Source of the DNA: Moringa oleifera
Taxonomy: Eukaryota; Streptophyta; Magnoliopsida; Brassicales; Moringaceae
DNA: 64,000 nucleotides
Reading direction: 5' to 3'
NCBI GenBank assembly: GCA_021397835.1
Contig: JAJFZO010000065.1
Span: 930,001-994,000, forward strand
Positions 25,067 through 37,300 of this stretch are shown here, in pieces (position 1 is the first letter of the stretch; each line of letters begins with the position of its first letter). Made by a program: the position numbers and the translations under genes. The notes under the pieces are model-generated. The model made no database searches. It saw only the letters and a list, made by a program, of their open reading frames with translations, and was not told where the DNA came from.

Positions 25067-25730
25067 GGTCCTCATAGAGACAGAGAAAAGTCTCACAAGA
25101 AGAAAGATGAGGTTTAGAGAGACTGTGTAATTCACGGAGAGAGAGAGAGAGATTCAAATGTTGGGGAGAGAAGGAGGAAGAGGGAGTTTTAGCTGCTGAA
25201 GAACGAAGATGACCGTTACGAAATTTGAATTATTTTTCTGCTATTATTTTTTATGGAGCTTACGTTTGAACGTTATTGTTCAATGACCAAATTACCATCC
25301 GGCAGCTTTGAGGTGCAACGGCATCCTTTCTCTCTCTCTCTCTCTCTTCTCTGTAATTGATTGATGATGTCCGTGACAGGACGGGCCCACCCTTTTTCTC
25401 TTTTGGCTTTTGGATTCTTTAAATGTCAGAAGCACTGTGAATAAACATCAGATATCAGGACAGGATCGTCATTTTGAGAGAACAGATGGGTACTGTTTGG
25501 TTCATTTAACAAAATGGTTCAAATAAATGGCCGTTTTGGCTGGTAGAGCGAGAAATGCGGAGGAGCTCGGCATGATAAGAAAGGATCACGTCACAGCAGG
25601 CGTCCCCCTTGAGTCCATAACGGCCAAATTTTCTTTAAAAAAAAAAACCCTTTGTCACCAGCGCCATGAGAAACGTTTCTACATTTTTATTTTTTTTTTA
25701 AACGACAGGTTTGTACATTGAAGCCAACCT
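25067..25730 (-). promoter_or_regulatory. Kinesin promoter with MSA-like elements
   Basis: Upstream of the kinesin start, the minus strand at 25210-25220 reads CGTAACGGTCA and the plus strand at 25616-25626 reads CATAACGGCCA. Each differs at one position from the mitosis-specific activator consensus (YCYAACGGYYA) bound by three-repeat MYB factors. A further AACGG core lies at 25317-25321 (plus strand). A CT microsatellite lies at 25328-25348. KIN-12 genes are known G2/M genes, so the motifs fit. Confidence 0.55.
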
Positions 25731-26180
25731 AGCTATTTATGATCCATATAAAATTCATTCAATAACTTTACTAGTTTTAAAATATATATTTAATAATTTT
25801 ACATAAAATTAGATTGATTTTCTCAAATTAAAAATAATTTATATTTTATGAAAAATTTAAAAATATTTTAAAATTTATTGAGTAAAAATCATATAAAATT
25901 TAAGGTTTACATTCACTCCGAATAAACATTAACTTTTAAAAAGTTTTGAAATAAATTTTTATTTATCAATCCAAATTAAATTAAATTTTATCAAAAAATT
26001 TAAAATAAAAATATTAAATTAAAATTTTTTATAATAAATTTTGTCTTAAAAACTTAATTTTTAAAAACATAATAAAATATTTTATTTATCATAACAAAAA
26101 TAAAATTTTTTAAATATATGTGTTCAGCTAAAAATTTTAAAAATTCATGCAATACAATTTATGAGTCAAAACAAACTCTA

Positions 26181-26388
26181 TTTAAATTATTTTAAATATT
26201 TTAACAATGAAAATATTTTTAATTTTTTACGACTATTTTAAATTAAATTTTAATTTAAATACAATCAATGGATCAAATTTTATTTAAATTATTTTAAATA
26301 TTTTTTAAAAAACAAAAATATTTTTAATGCTTCACAATTATTTTAAACTAAAATTTAATTAAAATACAATCAAGTGATCAAATTTTGT
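26181..26388. repeat. 102-bp AT-rich tandem duplication
   Basis: Two diverged direct copies begin at 26181 and 26283 with the same phrase TTTAAATTATTTTAAATATT. They end in matching AATACAATCAA(T/G)(G)GATCAAATTTT phrases near 26275 and 26380. Non-coding. Confidence 0.7.
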
Positions 26389-26622
26389 TTAAAATTTTTT
26401 AATAATTAAATTTTGTATTTTAAAAATAGATAAATTAATATTGATTTAAATGACAATATTCAGAAAAAGATTATGGGATTGGGGGAAGTGTTGATGGGGC
26501 TGGAGTGTTTTGAAAGTGATACAGGTGGCTTAAATAACACCTAAAAAGAGCACATAATGGTTAGATTTTCTATGATATGGTTTCAGTAAGAGTCAAGATT
26601 TGCTGACATTAGGCTAAACAGA

Positions 26623-26641
26623 CAATATATATATATATATA
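26623..26641. repeat. (TA)n microsatellite
   Basis: About eight to nine TA dinucleotides in the AT-rich block. Confidence 0.85.
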
Positions 26642-28080
26642 AAAGATAAAGTGTAAAGCATATGTCAGTGTTAATTTCCTAGCTTTAAAGTCCCTGTGTG
26701 ACCTTACATTTGCAAAGAATGACCTAAGTGGAGCCTCAAAGATTGACCCTTTCCCCCCCAGAAAAAAAGTAAAAATAAATCAAGCTCTTTTGATATTTAA
26801 TACATAAAGAATGTGATTTTAAAAAATAAAATTGGTTTAAAATAAATATAAAATGAAAATCAAAATATATCTATTGTGTTGATTTGATAAAAAAAAAAGT
26901 TTCATTTGAAGTATTATCATTTCATACTTATAATTTGTATAATGTAAATTTCTAATTTTTTAATTTAACATTAAAAATTACATTATTAAATAATTTTTAA
27001 ATTTTGATTATTTTTATATTTTTTTAAAAATTAAAAATTAAAAAAATTATATAAAATTTTAATATTTATCATATATTACCAAATAAACTTTAATATTTAA
27101 AAATAATAAATGGAACTTTGATCATTTTGATTTAAATTGAACTCTATTCAAATGAGTAAAAAAAGTATTTTTATTATTGAAATACTTAAAAAATAATTTG
27201 AATAAAATTTACATTAAATTTTAAATTTATCATTTAAATTTGAATAATTTTTAAGTTATTTTTTATAATTTTTTTAAATTTTTGATATTATAATTTTTTT
27301 AAAAATATGTTTGATGCTTAAAAAAATTTAATTTTTTTTGTGATGATACTTTAAATATTTATTTACATTACTAAAAATTTTGAATCAAAAATAATAATTT
27401 GATATTTTTATTTTAAATATTTCTAATTTTTGATTTTTTAAATTTAATTTAATTTAAATTAATAAATGAGTATTATATGAATTTTTTATATCATTTTTTT
27501 GATAATACTAAATAAATATTATTTTTAATATAATTTTCAGTAAAGATTATATAAAACTTTAATATTTATTCATGTTACTAATCAAATTTTTATATTTAAA
27601 AAGTAACAAATCGAATATTGATTTATTAATTTGATTTAAATTAAAATTTATTAAAAAATTTAAAATTTAAAAATTTTATCCAATAAATTTTGATTTGAAA
27701 TTTTTTATAAATGTAAAAAAATATTCAAGTTACCATCGCAAAAAAAATTTATAATTTTTGAATAATTATGTTAATTTTTAAATTTTTAATATTATAATTT
27801 TTTTAAAAATATATTTTTTAATATTTAAAAAATTAAAAAAAAATTATAACAGTAACTTGAATATTTCTTTAGATTTGTGAAAAATTTTAAGTTAAAATTT
27901 GTTATATAAAATTTTTAGTTTAAATATCTCAATTTTTAATTTTTTTAACAAAATTAAATTTAAACTAAATTAATATATCAAAAGTTAATTTATTATTTTT
28001 AATTAATTGATAATATAAAATAAATATTAAAATTTTATAAAACATTTTTATCCTATAATTTTTATCCTTTTTCTTCTAAA

Positions 28081-30790
28081 AATAAAAATATTGATCACCA
28101 TCTTTTCACTGTTTTTTCATGTTCTTATTTTTCTTCTATCCATTATGGTTTAATAGAACCCAAAGTTGACTTCTTTAAACACAAAAGGACACTGCAAAAT
28201 ATCATACTCATTATTATCCACAGGATCTTTGTAGAAGCGAAAGGTCTGAAAATGTGGGCAAGCACAACAAGAAAGCAGATGATAAGCATTTGTGTTTCAC
28301 ATGAAGTCTCTCAGTGCAAGCATTTGCGTTCATGGCAAGAGAAAAAATGGAAAAGAGAGAGAGAAGAGGAAGGAGAGGTTCGTCATCCATGACCACATCT
28401 CTGTCACGTGGAGTCTGTTTCTTGTGGCCAAGCGTCAGCTGGATAAGAAGGAAAATGACCCTTTCGAGTAGAGAGGGCGTAGGAGGCCATCTCCTTTGGA
28501 AGTCTACTTTGGATGGATTATTTGATCATCAAAGAGACGGTTGAAGGGCATTGAATAGGTACGCTCTTTCCAAAGTCACTTTGAATCAAGAAAATGAGAG
28601 TGACCCACCATTGATTTTTCTACCGTTTTGCTTTGACTCAGGACTTTACTTTGCTTGGGACAAGAATGTGATAGGACCCATCTGAAAACCCTGGTGCCAT
28701 CTCTCTCTCTCTCTCTCTTTTCTTCCCAGTGGGAGATTTTTTTTTTGGCTACCAAAGTGGGAATTCTCCTAAGTTGTACCCATTTTTGATTCTTTTGGGT
28801 ATTGTCTCTTTGGGTAGACTTGATTGATTTAGCATCTGCAAATCAGCATACCCGTTTCAACTCACTTTCCCTTTTTACAATTAAAAGGGCAGCATAGGAA
28901 GAGTGATCATTGATAATCTTTGGAGCCCAATAAAATACCCAATTTTCCTACTTTAGATTGTTACTGGAATGACATAAGCCAAGACTACACTTAATGCAAA
29001 CATCAATTTTAGCTACATATTCCTCCTCAAAGCAACAGTCAAGGATCTAATAATAGATCAGTGATCTCACAGCATTGATGTCCTTGTTTTCTTGCTCTTT
29101 GCTGCCATTATTTCTCTTTGGATGGACTCGTCTCTTAGTTGAGCACTCTGTTTAATACAAACCAGTAGAACAGTTCTTCAAATCTGCTTGTTACTCAGCT
29201 AAACAACTGAATTCGTATTAGTTTAATCCAAAAGAGTGTTATAATTCAAAACTTTTGAGTTTATCTTAATTTTGAAATTATGAACTGTGTAAACAATTTC
29301 ATTAGTGAGTACTGTGTTGAGCTAATCTGATTAATTTCACTCATGTCGCTATCTCATAAGATTATACCCACGTAGAATTACTTTTGCTTTGATTAATCGC
29401 TTTCTTCAAGACAATGGAACTCTGGTTTACAGAAGGGTGTCCCACATTTCGTTGAACATGTAAAGTTTCAAACTTTTGTCTGATATGAGGCATCTGATGC
29501 ACAAATATATTGTTCTAGAATACTATTCTTTGACTAAGCATAACAAAAGATAAATGAGTTCGATTGGTGTTGAAAAATGAGGCCTAGATGACAAGAAACC
29601 TAAACAGACTTCTGTTGTGCATTTAATATATAAATTTGTGGTTCACATGGGAGAGGAGACCAAAGGCAAGGCTCTTTTGGCTCACCGCCTAGCATTGACG
29701 AGCTTTGGTGTCCGCATTGCCAGGCCAGTGCACTTGTCCTGGTTGGGCAAAGACTTGAACACAAGCTGTGATGAATGTCCTGGGAAAATTCAGAGTACCC
29801 ATTATTATTTGGAATCTTGTTCTCCTTTCTGGTCTGAAATCATGAGGATACCAGGAACAGGGTACATGATTATAGCATTAAAAAAAGAAGTTGCTGAGAT
29901 TTGTAAATTTGGCAGCAGACCTGTTGGACGCCATTGCCATGGTTGATGCTCATACTCGGATGCACATTGCATCAACCCAGACAGATTTTAACATAATGAA
30001 GATAGCTTCAATTGATCAAATTTTGGTGGTTTAATTATATTTGATCACTGATTCCAGTGCATATCGTGAATCAACTCAATTTTTTTTTACAAGAACCAAA
30101 CGTAGAAGGAAAACACCCATTATAAATTTCTTGAACTTACCAAGTCAGACGCAACGTTTTGTTTTTTTCCAGAGAAACAGACAGGATGTGTCACATCATG
30201 CATAACATGAGGGACTAATCTCGTCAACCATAAAATAATGGAAAATGCATTATCATAGTTAATTTTGCTTGTAGAAAAACTTGATGAACAGTGAAAGAGT
30301 ACTAAGCACTCTAAATTGAGTTATGCATTAGTAATATGACCATGCTTTGTGTTTCTCACAAGAAAAAATATTCTCAGTCAACCAATAATAATTGGTTAGC
30401 CCTTAAGCAAGGGATTTGACGGTTGAATGTCCTGAAGATGTTGGATGAACTGCCTGATCTTGCTACTTCATGATCTGTTAAAGAATAAACTTAGAATAGA
30501 ACCTTGATTTTGTATAATATATATAGATTCATCTGATCTTTGTTAATGCAGCGAGAGTAAAGGAATGCCTGAAACGCAAAGCAGAGTCACCTAATTAGGC
30601 CAAACTGGAAATTCAGAACAGTTTTCATTAGTTACTCATGAAGCAAAACCTGTAGCAGTTAAAACAATGGCTTAGAACATGACAAGGTGTACACTTTGTA
30701 AACAGTATGTGGGTGAGCCCATGTTCTATGTCCCCACCTACAGACAGCACGCATACCTCCTCTGATTGGTCCGCACTGTATAGAGACCAA
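28081..30790. other. Large spacer upstream of the C2-domain gene
   Basis: About 2.7 kb without a supported gene. It holds a CT microsatellite (28700-28718), an ACGT-containing CACGTG box at 28406-28411, and a 100-codon ATG-initiated frame at 29647-29946 that matches no family I know. Base composition from 29640 to 29945 is less AT-rich than its surroundings, so an old gene or transposon fragment is possible. Confidence 0.45.
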
Positions 30791-32364
30791 CGCGTGGGGC
30801 GGTGTGTCTCTATTTCTCTGCTCTCTCTCTCTCTAGACCTCTCTGCCCTTTTTTTTCTTTCCGGGAATTATCAAATCCCAACTCATACCTACAAAAATAT
30901 ATACTCTCCAGAACATACCCACATAATACATGCAATACGGTCTCTCTTCTTTCTCTGTACAAGTCTGAACGCCAGCTCCTGAGAATTCTCAGTGGTATTT
31001 GTCTACTGCTAAGTTCTTTTGCTTTGTACTCTTTGCTTGTATCCGTACAGTCCTTATTGCGTATATAAGCTGTTCTCTGCTTACAGTTGTCTGGTGGATA
31101 AAAGCACTTAGATAATTGAACTTGGTTGTGCTTAGATCTTGAATTAGAGCCAGCATAGTTCACGTGCTACATCTTGGTTTCTGGCTTCCTAGCTGAAGGC
31201 AAGTTAAATACAAAATACTCATCTCGGATTCTTTTTAATTCGCTTGCTTTTCTGTTTTGCTTTGAATTACTGTTAATATTCGTTTATGTGCTAATTTGGA
31301 GAAGTTTGAAGGGGATTGCAAGTCAATTTGTTTTAGAATTTTGCGGGTATGATCTTGGTTACTGCGTTTTCTTCTTTTTAGCTTTCCCTGTTACTCTTTT
31401 CCTTGGATTCCTATTTTGTGCAAAAGCCGGTTGCTTTATTGGAATCTGTTCAATAACTAACTGTTCATGGGTCTTGCTTTGTTTTTTTAAGATTGGGATC
31501 TGGGTTTTGAAGTAGCTCACTGGAGATTGGAGAGTAACTTTTAAGGGGTTTTTAGCTTATGGGTCTTGGAAACTGTCTATTGAGCTCAAGTTGGGATCTT
31601 TCAGGTCCTTTTGGCTTTGAACTCCTACAATTTACCAGAAAGAACAAATTTTCTGGAAAATTTTAATGTGGGGAAATCAGTTTTCGGGTTCTTGGCTGTG
31701 TTGAGTTCAAACTGTTTGGATTTTGGGGACTGTATCTCCGTTTGGTTTTTGCTTGATTCTGGGGTCAAGGTTCTAGGTTTAGAGCCTTTTCTTCTTTAAA
31801 GGGACATTTTTGGGGTTTTTGGCTTTTGGGTTGTCAAGAAATTGAGTTTACTTCAGCTCTGGTAAGTTTCCAAGTTCTGGCTGAGCTTTCAGCTTTCTTC
31901 TTGCATATCTTAATTTTGGCTACTAACTTCTGGTTGGCTTATATGAAAAAGTTAGTTTTCCATTTATTTGTGGTCTATCTCAGCTCAGGCAGGGGTTGAA
32001 CTTGTGGGTTTCTTATTCTTGGTGGTGGGCTTTGGTTTTGCATCACTGTAGTTGAAATATAGCTCCAATTTCAGATTTTGGCTGCTAAGTTCAAACTTTG
32101 GCTGAAATTTTAGATTCTTAATTCTTAGGTGTTACTGAAAGAGTAGGTATTTTAGGTTATTGTTTGGCTTCTGAGTTGGGAAAAAACTTTTCTCACAGGG
32201 TTTTGCACTCTAGAAATCAAAATTGTGCTCGATTTGGTTTAGTTCTGAGTTTTTGAGATTGAATACGGAGAAGTATTAATCTTCACTCTTATTTGGGGTG
32301 TTGAATCGGTTTTCCAAATGTATCTTCTTGTGCTTTTTTCCAGGTTTATTATCCAAGTGCTACC
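30791..32364 (+). promoter_or_regulatory. Promoter/5' leader with intron, C2-domain gene
   Basis: A pyrimidine-rich CTCTCT tract (30810-30845) marks a likely transcription start region. A long T/G-rich leader follows. A consensus donor at 31862 (GTAAGT) and acceptor ending at 32343 define a probable 482-bp leader intron, leaving 21 nt before the ATG at 32365. Long leader introns of this type often support strong constitutive expression in plants; that is inference here. Confidence 0.55.
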
Positions 32365-33654
32365 ATGGACTCCCCACAATCTGTTGTCTCACCATTCAAG
32401 ACCTCTGTGGTTGTGGAGCCTGAGAAGCAGAAGTCCGATCTATTGGTTTGGAGCTCTGGAGACTTGTCAGAGGGAATCCAAGTGAAAAGAAAAGCACCTG
32501 CTGTGCATAACTCAGAGAACTTCGTTGGTGTTCTTGAAGTTTACTTGCATCAGGCTAGGGATATTCATAACATCTGCATATACCACAAGCAAGATGTTTA
32601 TGCTAAGCTTTGCCTTACAAGTGATCCTGAAAATGCAGTTTCCACCAAGATCATAAATGGTGGTGGCAGGAATCCAGTTTTCAATGAAGATCTCCGCCTG
32701 AATGTCCGAACTGTTGATTCCTCCCTCAAGTGTGAGATATATATGATGAGCAGGGTGAAGAATTATCTCGAGGACCAATTGCTAGGGTTTGCTTTGGTGC
32801 CTTTGTCTGAAGTCATCGTCAAGAATGGCAAAATAGAGAAAGAGTTTTCTCTTTCTTCCACTGATTTGTTCCATTCACCAGCAGGTTTTGTTCAGTTGTC
32901 TCTCTCTTATAATGGAGTTTCACCTGAAGTAATGGCCATTCCTGCAATTCCCACTGCTTTGGCCCCAGATGAAACTGTGAAGGATTCGGAAATACCCGAG
33001 CCACTTTCCAGTGAGTTGGATAAGATTGAGTTCCCAGATCCTAAGATTGTGAATGAAAATGAGATGATGCTTTCTGAATATTTTGGCATCTCAACCACTA
33101 TGGACTCTGAAAGTTCTGAGAGCTTGGTAACTTCTGATGCTGAGAATCAGATTAGCTCTGAAATGGGAGTTCAAGTTGTAGAAAGCTTCTCCGCTGCTAC
33201 TGTCAATTCTGTCCAAGCTCCAAAGCCTGATTCCCCTCCAAGCAGTGTCTCAACAAATGGAGTTTCTTCTCCTTCGCTTGCTGTAAGCTCAGACTCCTAC
33301 GATGCTCCAGCATCTTCAAAAACGCCAAATCAGGAGCATGCTTCGGCCCTGAAAGGAAAGTCCACAGATGCTGGGGAGGCTGAAAGTGATTCCTCGGGTG
33401 GGGGTCAAAGGGAAACATTTACAAAGCCTGTTCTTACTGTGAACATTGAGCCAGAGCAGAAGGTGGTGCAGCAGGAGATAGTAGACATGTACATGAAAAG
33501 CATGCAACAATTCACTGAGTCCTTGGCTAAGATGAAGCTTCCTTTGGACATTGACAGCCCAACCAAATCGGAGAATTCGAGCTCTGATCAGAAATTGCAG
33601 GCATCAAAGAACACTGGTTCTCGTGTGTTTTATGGGAGTAGGGCATTCTTCTGA
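32365..33654 (+). CDS. C2-domain (calcium/lipid-binding) family protein
   Basis: A single coding exon of 429 aa. The C2 domain spans about residues 50-185, from FVGVLEVYLHQARDI through YAKLCLTSDP, NPVFNEDLRL and EDQLLGFALVPLSEV to FVQLSLSYNG. C2 domains bind phospholipid, often with calcium; the usual aspartate set in loop 1 is only partly present here (HKQDVYAKL), so calcium dependence is uncertain. The C-terminal half is low-complexity, Ser/Glu/Pro-rich and probably disordered, with a conserved helix-like end (VDMYMKSMQQFTESLAKMKL). It corresponds by gene order and sequence to Arabidopsis At5g55530 (from memory, about 405 aa). It lies tail to tail with TRN1. Confidence 0.92.
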   Translation: MDSPQSVVSPFKTSVVVEPEKQKSDLLVWSSGDLSEGIQVKRKAPAVHNSENFVGVLEVYLHQARDIHNICIYHKQDVYAKLCLTSDPENAVSTKIINGGGRNPVFNEDLRLNVRTVDSSLKCEIYMMSRVKNYLEDQLLGFALVPLSEVIVKNGKIEKEFSLSSTDLFHSPAGFVQLSLSYNGVSPEVMAIPAIPTALAPDETVKDSEIPEPLSSELDKIEFPDPKIVNENEMMLSEYFGISTTMDSESSESLVTSDAENQISSEMGVQVVESFSAATVNSVQAPKPDSPPSSVSTNGVSSPSLAVSSDSYDAPASSKTPNQEHASALKGKSTDAGEAESDSSGGGQRETFTKPVLTVNIEPEQKVVQQEIVDMYMKSMQQFTESLAKMKLPLDIDSPTKSENSSSDQKLQASKNTGSRVFYGSRAFF

Positions 33655-34364
33655 GCTCTGATTCCTCTGGTTCAAAAGGGAGACACTCAGGTGACTTTAG
33701 ATTTTAGTGTGAAGACTAATGCTAGTAGTGAAATGTAATAATGTATTATCTAATGTCGTGTTTTCCTTTGCTGAGATGCTCTAGATGACGGAAACCATAA
33801 CTTGTATGCCTTACTACCTTTGTTCTATTACTGCAGTTAGTATATATAATATATATGAACTTTTCACTTCTCATTGGTCTTCATTCTGTTGCTGTTTTCA
33901 AACCTAATTGCAAAGAAATCAACTTCAACGTAACAATAGTAATAATATGCATAATCTTATTATATATTATGTTGGTCCCACATTCACATGATGATCATTG
34001 ATTTGAGGCATAAAGTCAGTAAAGGCTTTAGCATCAGTTATCTGCTTTTGGCAACTTTTGCATGAAGATTCACGGGTCTTTCATTCATGCCTCGATCATA
34101 TTTTCTAGTATGACTGACTGGTCTCATAGGCAAACTTTAATGTTTTTGAGACACTGAAATGCATTTAGTCTGAGTTTGAAATGCTGTCTATTTTGACATA
34201 GTGAAAACTGGGAAAGCTTGTTTTGTCTAACCGTAAATAAAGATTCATTAGCCTTATAATCTGAGATGAAGAAACATTGGCTCTGCCATTGATACATGAG
34301 GGAAGAACATTTAAGGAATTAGAACATGCCGTGATCACTTGACCTGTTTGGTACATGAACAGTA
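33655..34364. other. 3' region between convergent C2 and TRN1 genes
   Basis: Presumed 3' UTRs of the two convergent genes. AT-rich TATATA tracts lie at 33839-33857. Nothing else was seen. Confidence 0.5.
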
Positions 34365-37300
34365 TTACAAAGGTACTTCAATTATTTCATTTGCTCTGGT
34401 GATCATATGCCTCCGGCAGATCCATGATATGTAGCCATCATCCCTGTATCTCACCCTCCACAAACCAAACTTCTCTGCAATATCCCTTCCAGTTGAGCAC
34501 CTTCGGTCCCTTAAGAAATCCACTACCCATTGATGTGCTGCTCTTAGGTCTTGTTGTATATCCCTCGAGCTGTCTCTGCTTCTGCTTCTGCCCATTGCTG
34601 CAGCCCCCACAGCTCCTGCAGCCACTGCCCCAGCTGCTCCAACCATAACTGAAGATTCAGCAAGATGGGCAACTTCCCTGCTCAAATCTGGTATCATTTC
34701 TCCCATCCCAGCTGCTAAATGGGCCCCAATCTTGAGAGCAAAGGTTAGAAGTTTCATGAATTTCTTCATGTATGGTGCCAAAGACTTCACAGCCCTGTTG
34801 TCAATGTGCATCACTTCACAGCCAACCTGATCTTCAACAACGTGCATTTCTCGTCTGAATTCACATAACATATGCAGCCTAAGTGCAGCCATGCCAGAAA
34901 TCATATTGGTCACCAATCTCCTTGAATAGTTTTCTGTTCTGACAAAATAGAACATGTTGGGTACTTTCCTCTCATCCATCTGAACATTGTAGTTTACAAG
35001 GTAATTCACTTTGTGATGAAGCTGAATGAGCAATCTGTGTTCATAGTATCTAAGCCCTTGGATCTCCTGCTTCAAATCCCTTATTTCTTGCTCAATGATC
35101 TTCAGTCTCTGCAATACTGCCTCTACCCCCTTGGCAATTCCGCCAAAAGTCGGCTCCACTTTCTCTATCTCATCACCTGTGGGTAAAGGATGATCTGGTA
35201 CCTCTGGGTTGTTTCCAGGGGAGATTTGCAGCTCCTGAGCTAGGTTATATAGGTCATGATATCTTCGGTGCAATACTTCTCGGAAGTCATCATCTGATAG
35301 AAGATCTCTGGCAAAATCAAATCCAGCTCTTAGAACAGGTTTCCCAGCATCTAAAACCGGATCCCACGTGTGCTGATAGTCATACATGCTGTCTGCTGGA
35401 ACTGAAAGTAGAGCTTGTTTAAGCTGTTGCAAGGATACAAACTGGGTTTTCCTGTACCGTGGGGGAGTCAAATTTTGCACACATTCTGGCCGCATGACAC
35501 TTTCAGTTAGAGTTACACCATAGCAGAGGCTTTGGATGGCTGGAATTATGAGCTGATGAATGAGCCTGAGGCTTTCTGTCAGGTTCTTCGTGGAGCAGGC
35601 AAGCACATCAATGTAGTAGCCCAACTGCCCTCCAAGTTCTACTCTAATATGGATACCATTGATATTTATCGAGATGAGGTACTTCTCAAGGCCGTATGTT
35701 GCGCCATATTGATTCTTCAATGCCATGATTCTGTTGTGGAGATGCACCTGTTTTTGCAGATAATTCAAATCTGTCAAATAATAGAACCTGTAGATGATTT
35801 CATAATCCCTTTTTCCTTTCTGTCAGATACTATGACTCCAGAAATATCATGTTAACAGTGTTAATGAGATCTCAGGACTGTCCTTTCATTGATGTAAAAG
35901 AAAAGAAGAAAAAAGGAGAAAAGGATAGAAGTCTTGCCTGTAAACGGGGAAAGAAGCCTGGAGTGAGGAACATGTGACATGAATCATCGCACTCAAGATG
36001 CCGCCCTGTGTAGATACAGTCAGGTGTGCTTAGCTGCCATTTCTGTGGCTTTCCTCTGCCTTCTTCAAGGATTGAGGGGATCAGAAGCGGAGAGTTTGAA
36101 TCAGACGGGTCTTGTTCATAGCAGAGTTCTAGTTTCATCATCATTCTCACAAGGTCACTGGCATCTAAATTCTCAAATATCTTTGAACTCATTCCTGGGA
36201 TCTGACTCTGTAAACTTCCTCGTAATATCTTCTCCAGCTCTTTCCTGCTGATGAAGCCATTCTTCTCTGCAGAGCTTTGCTTCCTTACATCTAGTTTTAT
36301 AAGTTGAGCAAGAACTTCACCACAAAACCACTCACAATCTAAGATGAGAAAGCCCAGTTCGTCGAAATAAATCACCTCTCCTATATGGTGAAGACATGTA
36401 GCAACAGCTCGTCTCCTTATTTCCACTTTGTCTTTATTATCATGTCTTGATCGGATCCTTAAGGCTGGAACTTTAACTTGGCATAGCTCAGCAAACTCTT
36501 TCCATTTCATGGCTGGCTTGTTATAGTTCTCTGCTCTCCAGTCAGATAAGATTTGTATCAGATCATTGCAAAGCTGATAAACTCGAGGGACTCTTTGCAG
36601 AACAGTCTTGCTCGTTTTCCTAACATGATGGGTGACTTTACTGACTGATGCAGACGACCTTGCATCAACTGTGAATACGGTTGGATAGAATTCAACAAAT
36701 CCTTGGAACTTGTCTCTTAAACTCTGTATGGAATTCACAGTACTCTGCAAGTTTTGTGATGGATGATTGATCTTGTCATAATGTGTCAGGACTATGGTTA
36801 CATTGGGTAGCATGCATTGCTGAACTGCTCTTCTTGAGTTGGAAACAATGAATCTGAGCCAGTACTGAAGATCCTCTTCTATCTCTGCTGGTGTCTTTGG
36901 TTCTCTGTTGTTGGGTTTCCTGAACAAACTGGAAATGATCAGGAAGAACGAAGCACTCCCATGTCCAGGGAACATGAGGTCATGAAGCGCATAGAACTCA
37001 TGCTGACCAGCAAGATTCCATATGGATATTTTTGTGTCTTCATCTTTGAAAGTCTTTATCTTCATCCCTACTGTTCTAACAGCTTGTTCCACCGGATTCA
37101 CCAGAGTTCTGACTTGGTCCACGTAGGAAAGCTTTGGAGAAGAAAAACTGTGCAACATCGTATTGCACAGTGTATTCTTTCCTGCAAAAGGTATTCACAG
37201 AATTGATAATTTTCAGATTCAGAATTGAAGTTCAAGTATGAGCAGGTTGGATGCAGTTTCACAGATTAGTTTAAATTCTCATGAGCTTACCTGCATATTC

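Larger units (their letters stand above)
25731..28080. repeat. AT-rich block of degenerate palindromic repeats
   Basis: About 2.3 kb of extremely AT-rich DNA without coding capacity. It contains a ~500-bp imperfect palindrome (about 27545-28052, centre near 27800) whose arms pair over most of their length, with arms near 27700-27745 and 27845-27890 as the clearest part. A related unit lies about 504 bp to the left (about 27045-27535); the cores at 27285 and 27789 align directly. A further 102-bp direct tandem lies at 26181-26385. The pattern fits nested MITE or foldback elements in decay. Terminal repeats and target-site duplications could not be fixed. Confidence 0.65.

Noticed and set aside
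25731..28080. CRISPR-like or satellite array in the AT-rich block
   Set aside because: The repeats are diverged, palindromic and not regularly spaced with unique spacers; this is a plant nuclear genome.
28314..28544. Arg/Ser-rich frame of 76 codons
   Set aside because: The composition follows GA-rich DNA, and no splice or promoter context supports it.
31174..31799. Hydrophobic frames in the C2-gene leader
   Set aside because: The first lacks an ATG start (TTG) and both reflect T-rich leader sequence; no conserved features.
35532..35855. Plus-strand frame opposite TRN1 exon 3
   Set aside because: Antisense shadow of the TRN1 coding sequence.
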